DNA of 64,000 nucleotides. Source: M3007 sp041741155 (lineage in GTDB: Bacteria; Bacteroidota; Bacteroidia; Chitinophagales; Saprospiraceae). Below the pieces are notes generated by a model that was not told where the DNA came from, made no database searches, and saw only the letters and a list, made by a program, of their open reading frames with translations. Of the stretch, positions 32,147-40,339 are shown piece by piece; positions within the stretch are counted from its first letter, which is position 1; every line of letters begins with the position of its first letter. A program made the translations under genes and the position numbers. The stretch is taken from assembly GCA_041741155.1 (NCBI GenBank), contig JBGSKO010000116.1, positions 1-64,000 of the forward strand, written 5' to 3'.

Positions 32147-34558
32147 TCATAACCGCACCTTCATCAACTTCGCCAGCCGCTCGAAAACGGCCTTCCACTC
32201 GTCGTTCCAGAACTCCCAAAGTTCTTTCCGGTGCCCTTTCGTGACCAGGTAGAAAATATTTTGGCTGCGCCAGATATCGGGCACAAGCTGCATTTCCTGC
32301 ATGATTTCCAGCACGTCGGCCAGCCATTGCAAACGAGACAGCGAGGAGGTATCCTGCTGGATCTGTTTGATTTCCCGGTGGATGCGCTGGCCGGCGGCGT
32401 GGCGCACAGCTTCTTCGTCGGCGAGTTTGACTTTCCAGCTTTTCAGGTCGTCGGCTACACGGCGCAGGATCTGGATGTTGGGCGTTTGGCCGTTTCTGAA
32501 AAAATGCAGCAAGTCGTCGTTCAGCACGTATGAGGCGATGTTGCGCCAGGTATCGGGCAGGGGCAGGCCGGCTTCCTGGAGGCCGGTCATGAGCTGGTAG
32601 TTGTCGTTGAAAACGTTGCGAAAATTAGCCTCCGCGAGCAGCAGGCTGTTGGCGGTAATGGCGCGGATGATCTTGATTTTTTCGTCGGCAAAGAGTGTAG
32701 CCAGGGTGAACTTGTGCGGCCCGAAGTGCTCCTGCTGGATGCCGATGACCTCGCCGAGGTTGGCTTTTCGGAATGCGTCGGCTACGCGCAGGTGCACCTC
32801 GTCGTAGGTGGTGCGGTTCAACGTACCGCTGATGTTGCCGATGATGTGCTGCTGGCCGAGGTACAGCGCCGAAAAACTGTACGTATGCTCGGCATGCGTG
32901 AGGCGCGAGCGGATGCGCAGGCGGCCGATCGCGAGGCGCGGAGTGCCGGCCTCGATGCGCTCGAATGCTTCTACTTTGACGGTATAGTTGAACAGATCAA
33001 GTTGTGCCGGGTCGTCTTCGAACAGCGAGGCTACGGCAAAATGGGCCGCTACGCGCTCGAGGTCCACGCGGGCGGGCAGCACGTTTTGCAGGTAGCTGGC
33101 GGCGCCGTCGGCGTACTTGTTGCTGGGCGCGCTGCGCAGGCGTTTCTCAAATCCCGCGTGCAGCTCCAGTCCGCAGGAGTCCTGGGCATGGTCCATGGAG
33201 CGCAGGGCATACTGGAGAATCTGGTTGGTTTCGATGCCCGATATTTCATCGAAAAACCAGCCGCAACTGGTGTACATGAGTACGGCGTAGCGCTGCATTT
33301 CGAGCAGGCGCAGGGCGGTCACTTCTTCGAGTTTGCTGAGTTCGCGGCGGGCGTGTTTCTCAAAAAACGCGCGCACAGCCTCGTCGGAGCGGTTCAGCAT
33401 GGCCTCGATGTAGTCGTTTCGAGCTTTCCAGGCGTCTTTGAAAAACCGGCCGGCCTCTTTTTCGTACGCGGGGGCGAGTTGGTCGCGCAGCCAGTCGAGC
33501 GCTGCGCGCAGGGGTTTGCGCCAGCGCTGATGCCAGCCGGGATTGCCGCCGGTGTTGCACCCGCAGTCGCTGCGCCAGCGCTCCACTCCGTGCACGCAGC
33601 TCCAGGAGGAGTCTTCGTGGATTTGCACTTCGTATTCCGGCGGAAACAGTTCGAGAAACTGGCCGTAATTGGTCAGGGTTGCGAGGTTGTTGTCCTCAAT
33701 ATGGGTGAGGGCGGAAGCGAGGGCCATTTCGCCGAAGCGGTGGTGGTGGCCGTAGCTCTCGCCGTCGGTGGCGATGTGGGCGAGTTGGGGGGCGTCGGAG
33801 TCGTCGAGGATGCGGAGCAGGCGCTCGGCGAACAGCTGCCCGTTGTTGAGCAGGCCGTTGAAGGCAACCTCCTGCGCCAGTCTGCCGTGGTAAAAATACA
33901 GGGCAATGCGGCGTCCGCTGGGCAGCTGGCACCAGTACGGGTGGCGGGTATCTATGGAATCGGCGTCCACCGGTTTCCATGCGGTGTCGCCCGTTTTGCG
34001 CACGGCCGCAGCCTGTCGGGGCGCCAGCACGGTGTACTGGAGGCCGTGTGCGGCCAGCACTTCGAGGGTTTCGGTATTTACGGCCGTTTCTGCCAGCCAG
34101 ATGCCCTCCGGGTAGCGGCCGAACCGGTGTTCAAAATCGCGCACCCCCCAATAGACCTGGGTTACTTTGTCGCGGTAATTGGCCAGCGGCAGGATGAGGT
34201 GGCTGTGCACTTGTGCCAGCGCGTTGCCGTGGCCGCCGTAGCGTTCCCGGCTGCGGTGGTCGGCCTGAATGACCAGCTCGTACGCTTCCGGGTCGTTGAC
34301 CTCCAGCCAGGTAAGCAGGGTGGGGCCGAGGTTGTAGGAAATGCGGTTGTAGTTGTTTTTGATCTTGATGATCCAGCCTTCCCGATCGAGGATGCGGGCC
34401 GCCGCATTGGGGGCGTAGCATTCGAAGTTGATGCGCTCGTTCCAGTCGTGGTAGGGGCGGGCGCCCTCTTGTTGTTCCACTACTTCCAGCCAGGCGTTTT
34501 CGCGTGGAGGCTGGTAAAAGTGGCCGTGGACGCAGACGTATTTTTTCTTGTCGGACAT
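32147..34558 (-). CDS. DUF3536 / GH57-like glycoside hydrolase
   Basis: This 803-residue cytoplasmic protein begins with VCVHGHFYQPPRENAW, the N-terminal H-x-H-x-YQP strand of GH57 barrels. It also has GIWLAETAVNTETLEVL (the GxWxxE motif with the candidate nucleophile Glu) and HIATDGESYGHHHRFGEMA (candidate acid Asp). The C-terminal half is the DUF3536 helical region. GH57 enzymes act on alpha-glucans (amylase, branching or glucanotransferase), so a role in glycogen handling is likely but the exact reaction is not determined. The ATG at 34558 is preceded by a leader with a hairpin like that of aspS and by a TACTTTTG promoter at 34661-34654. Confidence 0.9.
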   Translation of the reverse strand: MSDKKKYVCVHGHFYQPPRENAWLEVVEQQEGARPYHDWNERINFECYAPNAAARILDREGWIIKIKNNYNRISYNLGPTLLTWLEVNDPEAYELVIQADHRSRERYGGHGNALAQVHSHLILPLANYRDKVTQVYWGVRDFEHRFGRYPEGIWLAETAVNTETLEVLAAHGLQYTVLAPRQAAAVRKTGDTAWKPVDADSIDTRHPYWCQLPSGRRIALYFYHGRLAQEVAFNGLLNNGQLFAERLLRILDDSDAPQLAHIATDGESYGHHHRFGEMALASALTHIEDNNLATLTNYGQFLELFPPEYEVQIHEDSSWSCVHGVERWRSDCGCNTGGNPGWHQRWRKPLRAALDWLRDQLAPAYEKEAGRFFKDAWKARNDYIEAMLNRSDEAVRAFFEKHARRELSKLEEVTALRLLEMQRYAVLMYTSCGWFFDEISGIETNQILQYALRSMDHAQDSCGLELHAGFEKRLRSAPSNKYADGAASYLQNVLPARVDLERVAAHFAVASLFEDDPAQLDLFNYTVKVEAFERIEAGTPRLAIGRLRIRSRLTHAEHTYSFSALYLGQQHIIGNISGTLNRTTYDEVHLRVADAFRKANLGEVIGIQQEHFGPHKFTLATLFADEKIKIIRAITANSLLLAEANFRNVFNDNYQLMTGLQEAGLPLPDTWRNIASYVLNDDLLHFFRNGQTPNIQILRRVADDLKSWKVKLADEEAVRHAAGQRIHREIKQIQQDTSSLSRLQWLADVLEIMQEMQLVPDIWRSQNIFYLVTKGHRKELWEFWNDEWKAVFERLAKLMKVRL

Positions 34559-34599
34559 GTGTTGCGGTGGTCGGGTTGGTTGGGGGGCGGCGCAGGAGT

Positions 34600-34627
34600 G
34601 GCGGGGTGACTTTAAGGCACCCCGACA
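34600..34627 (-). promoter_or_regulatory. Leader hairpin of the GH57-like gene (family C palindrome)
   Basis: The sequence tggcggggtgactt / taaggcaccccgaca forms a hairpin with one or two mismatches. It closely matches the perfect palindrome in the aspS leader. Spacing to the promoter (27 bases) and to the start codon (about 42 bases) is nearly the same as for aspS (26 and 39). Confidence 0.65.
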
Positions 34628-34653
34628 CTTTTACACGCGCCGCTCTGTTGCGG

Positions 34654-34661
34654 CAAAAGTA
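34654..34661 (-). promoter_or_regulatory. Promoter -7 element of the GH57-like gene
   Basis: TACTTTTG on the minus strand, 96 bases upstream of the ATG; exact TAnnTTTG match, no clear -33 box. Confidence 0.55.
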
Positions 34662-34703
34662 CAATTGCTAACCACCACTTGAGTCCTCTTTTGTCGGTGC
34701 GCT

Positions 34704-35078
34704 CTAAATATCGCGCCATGCCGTTACGGTGTAGTGCGAGCGTAATTGACTTTCCGCGCCGCCATAGATGAGCGTTTTGGAATGCACGTTTGCTCCGGCG
34801 ATATTGGCAAAGTAGTCAAGCCCTTTAAAATGATTGGGCAGCACGGTTTCTGTAGATTTTATTTCAAGGATATCAAGCACGGCTCCCCGTTGTTGGAGCA
34901 GGTCAATTTCGTTGCCGTTGGAGTCGCGCCAGAACCAGTACTCCCGGAGTTGGTATTGGTGAAAATTTTGTTTGAAGAGTTCGGCGACGATAAGGTTCTC
35001 AAACAGGCTGCCCGCAAGTGTCGGGTTGTCTAATTCTTGAACTTGTCGAATACCGAGTAAGAAGCAGACCAGAAACTT
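34704..35078 (-). pseudogene. C-terminal remnant of an AAA ATPase (DUF4143 domain)
   Basis: A minus-strand frame of about 125 codons ends at TAG (34706-34704) and reads LVCFLLGIRQVQELDNPTLA, then LFENLIVAEL, then YWFWRDSNGNEIDLL, then LEIKSTETVLPNHFKGLDYF. This is the C-terminal DUF4143 half of Bacteroidota ATPases with an N-terminal AAA domain (about 380 residues when whole). There is no start codon, no P-loop region, and the frame meets a stop at 35108-35106. Near the break it reads ISKFLVCFLLG, where the family has SKLYFYDTGLVCFLLG, so a few codons were also deleted. It is a dead gene fragment. Confidence 0.85.
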
Positions 35079-35135
35079 TGAAATTACATGATTGTTTTTT
35101 TGAAATTACATAAATAATTTTTTGGAATTGCATAA
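35078..35135 (-). repeat. Three degenerate tandem repeats of about 20 bp
   Basis: Three units resembling ttttttgaaattacataaat lie head to tail at about 35078, 35096 and 35117, exactly at the broken end of the DUF4143 remnant. They are AT-rich in contrast to the surroundings and may mark the deletion junction. Confidence 0.6.
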
Positions 35136-35176
35136 AAATGACTGTGTTGGGTTTCTGCACATCCTAAGCTAACCCA

Positions 35177-36343
35177 TTACATCAGCAGCCGCTCCAAATA
35201 GTGCTCCCCGATGCCGAACCCGGTCTTCAGCGCGGCTACTTTTTCCAGTGCAGCGGCTTTTTTCCGGGCGTCGCTGCGGGCGTCGCCGATGGCGGTGATC
35301 ATCACATTTTTGGCGGTATGCTCGGTGGAGACAAACTCAAACACGTTGGTTTTGTAACCGTTGGCTTCGAGCAGGAGCGCCCGGATACCGTCGGTCACGA
35401 TCTCGGCCTGGCGCTCTTCGAGGATGCCGTGGCGGAGAATGGGCGCCAGTTCGTTGTGCGTGTCCATGTCGCGGCGGATCTGCTTGTGGCAGCAGGGCGC
35501 AGCCACGACGATGCCAGCCCGGGCGTGTATGCCGGTGGCCAGCGCAAGGTCGGTGGCGATGTCGCAGGCGTGCAGGGCGATGAGCATGTCGAGGCGCTCG
35601 GGTTGGTACGCGGCGATGTCCTGTGCGACAAATTGCAACCCCGCGAAGTTTGCTGCGCGGGCGGTTTGGTTGCAAAAGTCCACAAGATTCTGGCGCAGTT
35701 CGATGCCGGTGATCTGTGGTTGCAGGCCGAGGTGGTTGGTCAGAAAATCGTACAGGGCGAACGTGAGGTAGCCTTTGCCGCTGCCCATGTCGGCGATGTG
35801 GGCATCCGGCGGCAGGGGGTGCGTGCGCAGCAGGCTCTCGATGATTTCGAGGTACTTGTTGATTTGTTTCCACTTGTCCTGCGCGGTGGGCAGCACCTGG
35901 CCTTGTTTGTTGGTGATGCCGAGGGCGTGCAACCACGGTGCTGCGGGGTCGAGCAGGCGGTGCTTTTCGCGGTCGTGCCGGGTGTCGGGTGGGGTGGTGC
36001 TGGTTGGTTTTTTTGTGGAAAAAGCAGCGGTACCGTTTTTGGAAAAGGCCAGTGAACTATCTGCTTCGGCGCTGAACAGTTCAGCGTTCAAAAACACCTT
36101 GCCGAGCAGGGCCTCCAGTTGCAGGGCAGCATCCACGGCGGTGAAATTCTTCACCTCGTCGCGGGTTTGGTAGCGGAATGTGAAGGCGATATGTGGTCCG
36201 GATTTGAGTGTCACCGGGCGCAGATAAATGTTTTTCAGCCCTTCTGCCGCGGTAGCGGTGGGTTTGCTAAGGGTGCATTTTAGAAAATGTCCGGCGGAGC
36301 AGGCGCTGCGAAAGGCGTCGAGAAATTGTGTTTGTGGTTGCAT
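35177..36343 (-). CDS. SAM-dependent methyltransferase (Methyltransf_32 type)
   Basis: The 388-residue protein has a variable N-terminal half (1-150) and a class I Rossmann methyltransferase domain with motif I ADMGSGKGYLTFALYDFL and a downstream LIALHACDIATDLAL. The HACD and the CCHK motif (VAAPCCHKQIRRDMD) are typical of the Methyltransf_32 group, related to eukaryotic GSTCD/METTL25-type proteins. The substrate, possibly RNA or protein, is unknown. It is followed on the same strand by the DUF4143 remnant and preceded by a small membrane protein gene 22 bases away, so these two may be co-transcribed. Confidence 0.88.
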   Translation of the reverse strand: MQPQTQFLDAFRSACSAGHFLKCTLSKPTATAAEGLKNIYLRPVTLKSGPHIAFTFRYQTRDEVKNFTAVDAALQLEALLGKVFLNAELFSAEADSSLAFSKNGTAAFSTKKPTSTTPPDTRHDREKHRLLDPAAPWLHALGITNKQGQVLPTAQDKWKQINKYLEIIESLLRTHPLPPDAHIADMGSGKGYLTFALYDFLTNHLGLQPQITGIELRQNLVDFCNQTARAANFAGLQFVAQDIAAYQPERLDMLIALHACDIATDLALATGIHARAGIVVAAPCCHKQIRRDMDTHNELAPILRHGILEERQAEIVTDGIRALLLEANGYKTNVFEFVSTEHTAKNVMITAIGDARSDARKKAAALEKVAALKTGFGIGEHYLERLLM

Positions 36344-36364
36344 AGGGTATAGAGGATGACGTAC

Positions 36365-36787
36365 TCAGAGCCGCGCACTCCGGCCTTTAAGCGCTGACCG
36401 TCGGCGCAGTTCGTCTTCAATGGTGCGCAGGGTGTATTCCAGTTCGCCGCGACTTTCGTATTTCCATTTCAACAGCCAGACCCCGGCAAGGAAACCGAGA
36501 ATGGCAATACCCATTATGGCAAATGCTACGCGGGCCAGAATGGGCCAGCCGATCAGCAGAAATGCGGCGCCGAGTAGCATCCAGCCGGCGGCAGTGGCGC
36601 CCACGAGCAGGTTAAGGCGGTGCAAACGGTCAAATTGAGCCATACGCAGGCGCATCCGCTCGTGCAGTTCCAACAAGTGGGTGCCACCAAAGTACTCGGG
36701 ACCGAGATCTTCCAGCAGCAGGAAATCATCGTTGGCCTCGCGTTCGAGGCGATCGAGGGGCGACTCTTCAGACTTGCGAAACCACAT
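36365..36787 (-). CDS. Small two-helix membrane protein
   Basis: This protein of about 140 residues starts MWFRKSEESPLDRLE. It has two hydrophobic segments (about 66-84, LLVGATAAGWMLLGAAFLL, and 88-112) and a charged coiled-coil-like C-terminus (LEYTLRTIEDELRRR). The ATG at 36787 is chosen over the one at 36805 because a TAGTTTTG promoter element lies at 36810-36803 and would overlap the longer start. No family is recognised. It lies 22 bases upstream of the methyltransferase gene. Confidence 0.65.
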   Translation of the reverse strand: MWFRKSEESPLDRLEREANDDFLLLEDLGPEYFGGTHLLELHERMRLRMAQFDRLHRLNLLVGATAAGWMLLGAAFLLIGWPILARVAFAIMGIAILGFLAGVWLLKWKYESRGELEYTLRTIEDELRRRSALKGRSARL

Positions 36788-36802
36788 GGCGCATTTTTTA
36801 TG

Positions 36803-36810
36803 CAAAACTA
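36803..36810 (-). promoter_or_regulatory. Promoter -7 element for the small membrane protein
   Basis: TAGTTTTG on the minus strand matches TAnnTTTG exactly, 15 bases before the ATG at 36787. Confidence 0.5.
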
Positions 36811-36837
36811 TAGAAGATGTGCGAGATAACGGGAACA

Positions 36838-36861
36838 GTAGCGGCGGGTTTTAACCCGCCG
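36838..36861. repeat. 24-nt palindrome, family B, copy identical to 4337 and 4375
   Basis: The core CGGCGGGTTTTAACCCGCCG with flanking gtag is identical over 24 bases to the copies at 4337-4360 and 4375-4398, 32 kb away. It sits between the exonuclease gene end and the small membrane protein gene. Confidence 0.85.
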
Positions 36862-36916
36862 TATCAGAAACATTGACAAGAGCCACCGGGTTTTTACCTG
36901 CTGTATTTTCGTCCAT

Positions 36917-37507
36917 TTATTTAAAAACAGCATCTTCAGTAAGTACCCCCAACCGTTTCATTTCCCAAAAACATCTGGCCGTGGCGGCAATATCGGCTGC
37001 TGCGTTGTGGGAATCTTCGAAGGGCATGCGGAAAAGTTTATTGTGCAACTCGGATAGCTTGGGCCATTTGTAACCATAGCGGCCGGGAATGCGGCAGTAG
37101 GGCGTGGCGCTTTCCATGGTGCAGATTTTGGGTTTGCGTTCCAGCACATTCTCCTGCCCGCGCCGGATATATTCCGCGCCGATGATCTTCTCGTCAAAGT
37201 TCATGTTGTGCGCCACAAGCACGGAGGCCTCGTCCACCAGTGCATCGAGCAGTTCCAGAATGAGGGTAAGGTCTTCGCCTTTTCCCAGGGCGATTTCGGT
37301 GGAAATACCGTGAAGTGCCGCAGCATCGCGGGGAATGGTGTAGCCCTCGGGGCGAATGATGTGGCTGTCGGATTCCACCAGCTTCCCGCCCGGGGTGTAC
37401 AGCATCCAGGCAAGCTGCACCATGCGCGGCCAGTTGTCGGTATGCGTGATCGGGGCTTTCCAGCTGCGGGGTAGTCCGGTGGTTTCTGTGTCAAAAAAAA
37501 GGTACAT
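36917..37507 (-). CDS. DEDDh 3'-5' exonuclease
   Basis: This 196-residue protein begins MYLFFDTETTGLP, the ExoI motif with catalytic Asp and Glu. It also has LVAHNMNFDEKI (ExoII with Asp) and SHNAAADIAATARCFWEM (ExoIII with His and Asp). The fold is that of the DnaQ/PolIII-epsilon type, acting on DNA or RNA ends. It is a stand-alone exonuclease without polymerase or UvrC parts. The ATG at 37507 places the first motif at the N-terminus as in the family; the upstream frame crosses the promoter TACCTTCG at 37581-37574 and is not used. Confidence 0.9.
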   Translation of the reverse strand: MYLFFDTETTGLPRSWKAPITHTDNWPRMVQLAWMLYTPGGKLVESDSHIIRPEGYTIPRDAAALHGISTEIALGKGEDLTLILELLDALVDEASVLVAHNMNFDEKIIGAEYIRRGQENVLERKPKICTMESATPYCRIPGRYGYKWPKLSELHNKLFRMPFEDSHNAAADIAATARCFWEMKRLGVLTEDAVFK

Positions 37508-37573
37508 TGCCTGTCGTTTGCGGACCTGGGGGCGGCACGAGCATGTCGTGTGTAGCTTGGCGGTAAGGGAGGG

Positions 37574-37581
37574 CGAAGGTA
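37574..37581 (-). promoter_or_regulatory. Probable promoter -7 element of the exonuclease gene
   Basis: TACCTTCG on the minus strand, one mismatch from TAnnTTTG, 67 bases upstream of the ATG. Confidence 0.4.
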
Positions 37582-37707
37582 CGCGACGTTTTGTATTGGA
37601 TTGTACAAAATCACAAGAGAGCCCAAGATCACATGCTTCCCTGTTAACAATCATCGAAAACATCCGCAGGCATACAGGAAATTGTGCCTCAACAAAACGA
37701 AACGATC

Positions 37708-38931
37708 ATGAGGAATACATTCGCATGGGTACTGTTGTGGCTACTTTTCCATACAGCAGACGCGCAGGTCAGTGCGCCTGTACTGGTGGATACGGTGCCG
37801 AGCCGGGTATTCAAACGCCTCGATATTTTCCCTGCAATCAGTTATGCGCCGGAAACAAAACTCACGCTCGGGGTTATTGGCATCAAGTATTTTGACTTGT
37901 CCCAAGGCGATTTTTCCACACCCATATCCAATCTGGAATTCCTCGGGGTGTACACCCTGAACAAGCAGATTGTGTTCGAAACGCGGTGGGAGGTTTTTAC
38001 CCGGCAGCGGCAGTGGCGCACGCGCGGCGAAGCCTTTTTGCACCGCTATCCCGACCGTAACTACGGCGTCGGCAACGATGCCGCCGTGCTCGTGTTGAAG
38101 CAGAATGACGACGGCGGACAGGATACGGTCAACTATATGTTTTACACCTCCGGCCGGATCAAGGTTTCGCCGGTTGTGCTGCGCAAAATCCGGCCCAACC
38201 TGTATGCCGGCGTGCAATATGATATGGAGTACCTGTTCAACATGAAAACGCACACGGATGAATATTTTTACGTCCAGGCGGATTCGGTCAACATCCAGCG
38301 TCTGCCGGTAGCCGGTGTGCGTTCGGGTATTGGTTTTCAGGTGCTTTATGACAACCGCGAGCGGATGATCAATCCGCTGAAAGGCACAGTCATTGAGTTG
38401 AACAACCTGAATTACGGCAAGTTCGTAGGCAGCGATTACCGGTTTACGCTGCTTTCCGTGGATGCCCGCCACTACATCAACACGTTTAAAAACCAAACCC
38501 TGGCGCTGCGTGCGGTCGGCATGCTGGAGTTCACGGACGACCAAATACCGATGCGGGCGCTGGGGCGGGTCGGCGGGCACAAGTTCATTCGAGGGTATTT
38601 CAAGGGGACCTACCAGGATTACAATATGCTTGCTTTTGAAACGGAGTACCGCTTGCCGTTCTGGCCGGAGGGCACAAAAGCCAAACTCTGGCAGGTATGG
38701 AAAAGGCTGGGCATCGTAGGTTTTGTCAGCGGGGCGCAAGTGTTTCACGAGGTATCCGACGTGCGGCTTGATGGTTTCAACCTGGCGGTTGGCGGCGGGC
38801 TGCGGGTTTTGTTCAATCCCCAGTCGCGGGTTAACCTGCGGTTTGACTACGCTTTTGGTCTGCGGAACGACTCGGACGGCCCCGGCAAACGACAGCGCGG
38901 ATTCTATTTTTTCCTGGGCGAGGCTTTTTAA
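37708..38931 (+). CDS. BamA/TamA-like outer-membrane beta-barrel protein
   Basis: This 407-residue protein has a signal peptide (MRNTFAWVLLWLLFHTADAQ) and then the Omp85/surface-antigen barrel. Strand patterns include YAPETKLTLGVIGIKYF at the N-terminus. Near the C-terminus come VGGHKFIRGYFKGTYQDYN, where the G-G-x-x-(I/V)-R-G-(Y/F) is the lid-loop motif, VGGGLRVLFNPQSRVNLRFD and a terminal aromatic F. POTRA domains are absent, so it is a short barrel-only member. It may be a protein or lipid translocation barrel or a patatin-like-type accessory barrel. It is followed after 12 bases by an MFS gene on the same strand. Confidence 0.85.
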   Translation: MRNTFAWVLLWLLFHTADAQVSAPVLVDTVPSRVFKRLDIFPAISYAPETKLTLGVIGIKYFDLSQGDFSTPISNLEFLGVYTLNKQIVFETRWEVFTRQRQWRTRGEAFLHRYPDRNYGVGNDAAVLVLKQNDDGGQDTVNYMFYTSGRIKVSPVVLRKIRPNLYAGVQYDMEYLFNMKTHTDEYFYVQADSVNIQRLPVAGVRSGIGFQVLYDNRERMINPLKGTVIELNNLNYGKFVGSDYRFTLLSVDARHYINTFKNQTLALRAVGMLEFTDDQIPMRALGRVGGHKFIRGYFKGTYQDYNMLAFETEYRLPFWPEGTKAKLWQVWKRLGIVGFVSGAQVFHEVSDVRLDGFNLAVGGGLRVLFNPQSRVNLRFDYAFGLRNDSDGPGKRQRGFYFFLGEAF

Positions 38932-38943
38932 AACAATCACCAG

Positions 38944-40251
38944 ATGCAACAACCAACAATACCCGCCATCACCAAAAATGACCCTAAAATCATCAACGCG
39001 TGGGCCATGTACGATTGGGCCAACTCGGTGTACATGCTGGTGATCACTTCCGCTATTTTTCCGGCCTACTACAACTCGGTGACCCGCGTCAATGGCAGCA
39101 CCCGGATCAATGTCCTGGGCTTTGACATCGAAAACACGGCAGCCTATTCCATCAACCTCGGTATTGCATTCGGGATTATCGCCCTGTTTTCGCCCATGCT
39201 GTCGTCTATTTCCGACTACTCCGGCAGCCACAAAAAATTCATGCGCTTCTTTTGCTACCTCGGCGCACTGGGGTGTATGCTGCTGTTTTTTTTTACCGGT
39301 AGCGACCGCGTTTTGCTGGGGCTTGGAGGCATGATGCTGGCCACCATTGGCTATGCCGGGAGTATTGTTTTTTACAATTCCTACCTGCCGGCTATTGCCA
39401 CGGAAGACCGCCAGGACAAGGTGAGTGCGCGGGGCTACGCCTTGGGCTACCTCGGCGCCACAACCCTCCTGATCATCAACCTGATCGCTATTTTGAATCA
39501 AAAAGCGCTCGGTATCGCCGATGATTCCCTCCTGCCGCGCCTGTCTTTTTTGCTCACGGGATTGTGGTGGATCGGGTTTGCGCAAATCACGTTCAGCAAA
39601 CTGCCCAGCCGCGTACACGGTAACCAACAAACCGGCAACTACCTGCTCAATGGCTACCGGGAACTACTGAAGGTGTGGCGTCGCCTGAAGTCCGAGCGAA
39701 TGTTGCGCACCTTCCTGCTGAGTTTTTTCTTCTACATCATGGGTGTGCAGACGGTGATGTTTATGGCGGCGTCTTTTGGTGAAAAAGAAGTCCACCTGCC
39801 GATGATGAACCTCATCATCACGATTCTTGTCCTGGAATATGTCGGCATCGGCGGTGCATTCCTGTTTGCCTGGCTATCGAAAAAACTGGGAAACACCCGC
39901 GGCCTGACTATCGCTATTGTGGTATGGATTCTGATTTGCCTCGGCAGCTATTTCATCACCACGGCGGTGCATTTCTACATTGCCGGTTTTTTCATCGGTA
40001 TGGTGATGGGCGGTATCCAGTCGCTCTCGCGCTCCACGTACTCCAAGTTTATCCCGAAAACCGGAAACAACGCGGGGTACTTCAGTTTCTACGATGTGTG
40101 CGAAAAGGTCGCTATGATGTGCGGTCTCATCCTGTGGGGCTACCTCGACAACGTGACGGGCAGTATGCGCAATTCTATCCTGGTACTGGCTTTGTGGTTT
40201 AGCCTTGGCCTGATTTTGATGTTACGGGTGCAGGGGGAAAGCAAGCGATAG
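38944..40251 (+). CDS. UMF1-type MFS transporter
   Basis: This 435-residue protein has about 12 membrane segments. The N-terminal INAWAMYDWANSVYMLV is the signature of the UMF1 (Atg22-like) MFS family. FIGMVMGGIQSLSRSTYSKFIP, also characteristic, lies in the C-terminal half. The substrate is not known in bacteria; in yeast Atg22 exports amino acids from the vacuole. The gene starts 12 bases after the outer-membrane barrel gene, so they are probably co-transcribed, but the link may be only one of expression. Confidence 0.9.
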   Translation: MQQPTIPAITKNDPKIINAWAMYDWANSVYMLVITSAIFPAYYNSVTRVNGSTRINVLGFDIENTAAYSINLGIAFGIIALFSPMLSSISDYSGSHKKFMRFFCYLGALGCMLLFFFTGSDRVLLGLGGMMLATIGYAGSIVFYNSYLPAIATEDRQDKVSARGYALGYLGATTLLIINLIAILNQKALGIADDSLLPRLSFLLTGLWWIGFAQITFSKLPSRVHGNQQTGNYLLNGYRELLKVWRRLKSERMLRTFLLSFFFYIMGVQTVMFMAASFGEKEVHLPMMNLIITILVLEYVGIGGAFLFAWLSKKLGNTRGLTIAIVVWILICLGSYFITTAVHFYIAGFFIGMVMGGIQSLSRSTYSKFIPKTGNNAGYFSFYDVCEKVAMMCGLILWGYLDNVTGSMRNSILVLALWFSLGLILMLRVQGESKR

Positions 40252-40274
40252 GCACGTTTATGCGGAGCAAAAAA

Positions 40275-40318
40275 GCAAAAGGCAAAAAGCAAGGAGATCC
40301 TCACTTTTTGCCTTTTGC
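40275..40318. terminator. Bidirectional terminator between MFS and M36 protease genes
   Basis: The hairpin arms gcaaaaggcaaaaag and ctttttgccttttgc pair perfectly over 15 bases. The A- and T-rich arms suit termination from both sides of these convergent genes. Confidence 0.7.
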
Positions 40319-40339
40319 AAATGCACTTTTTGAAACCGC

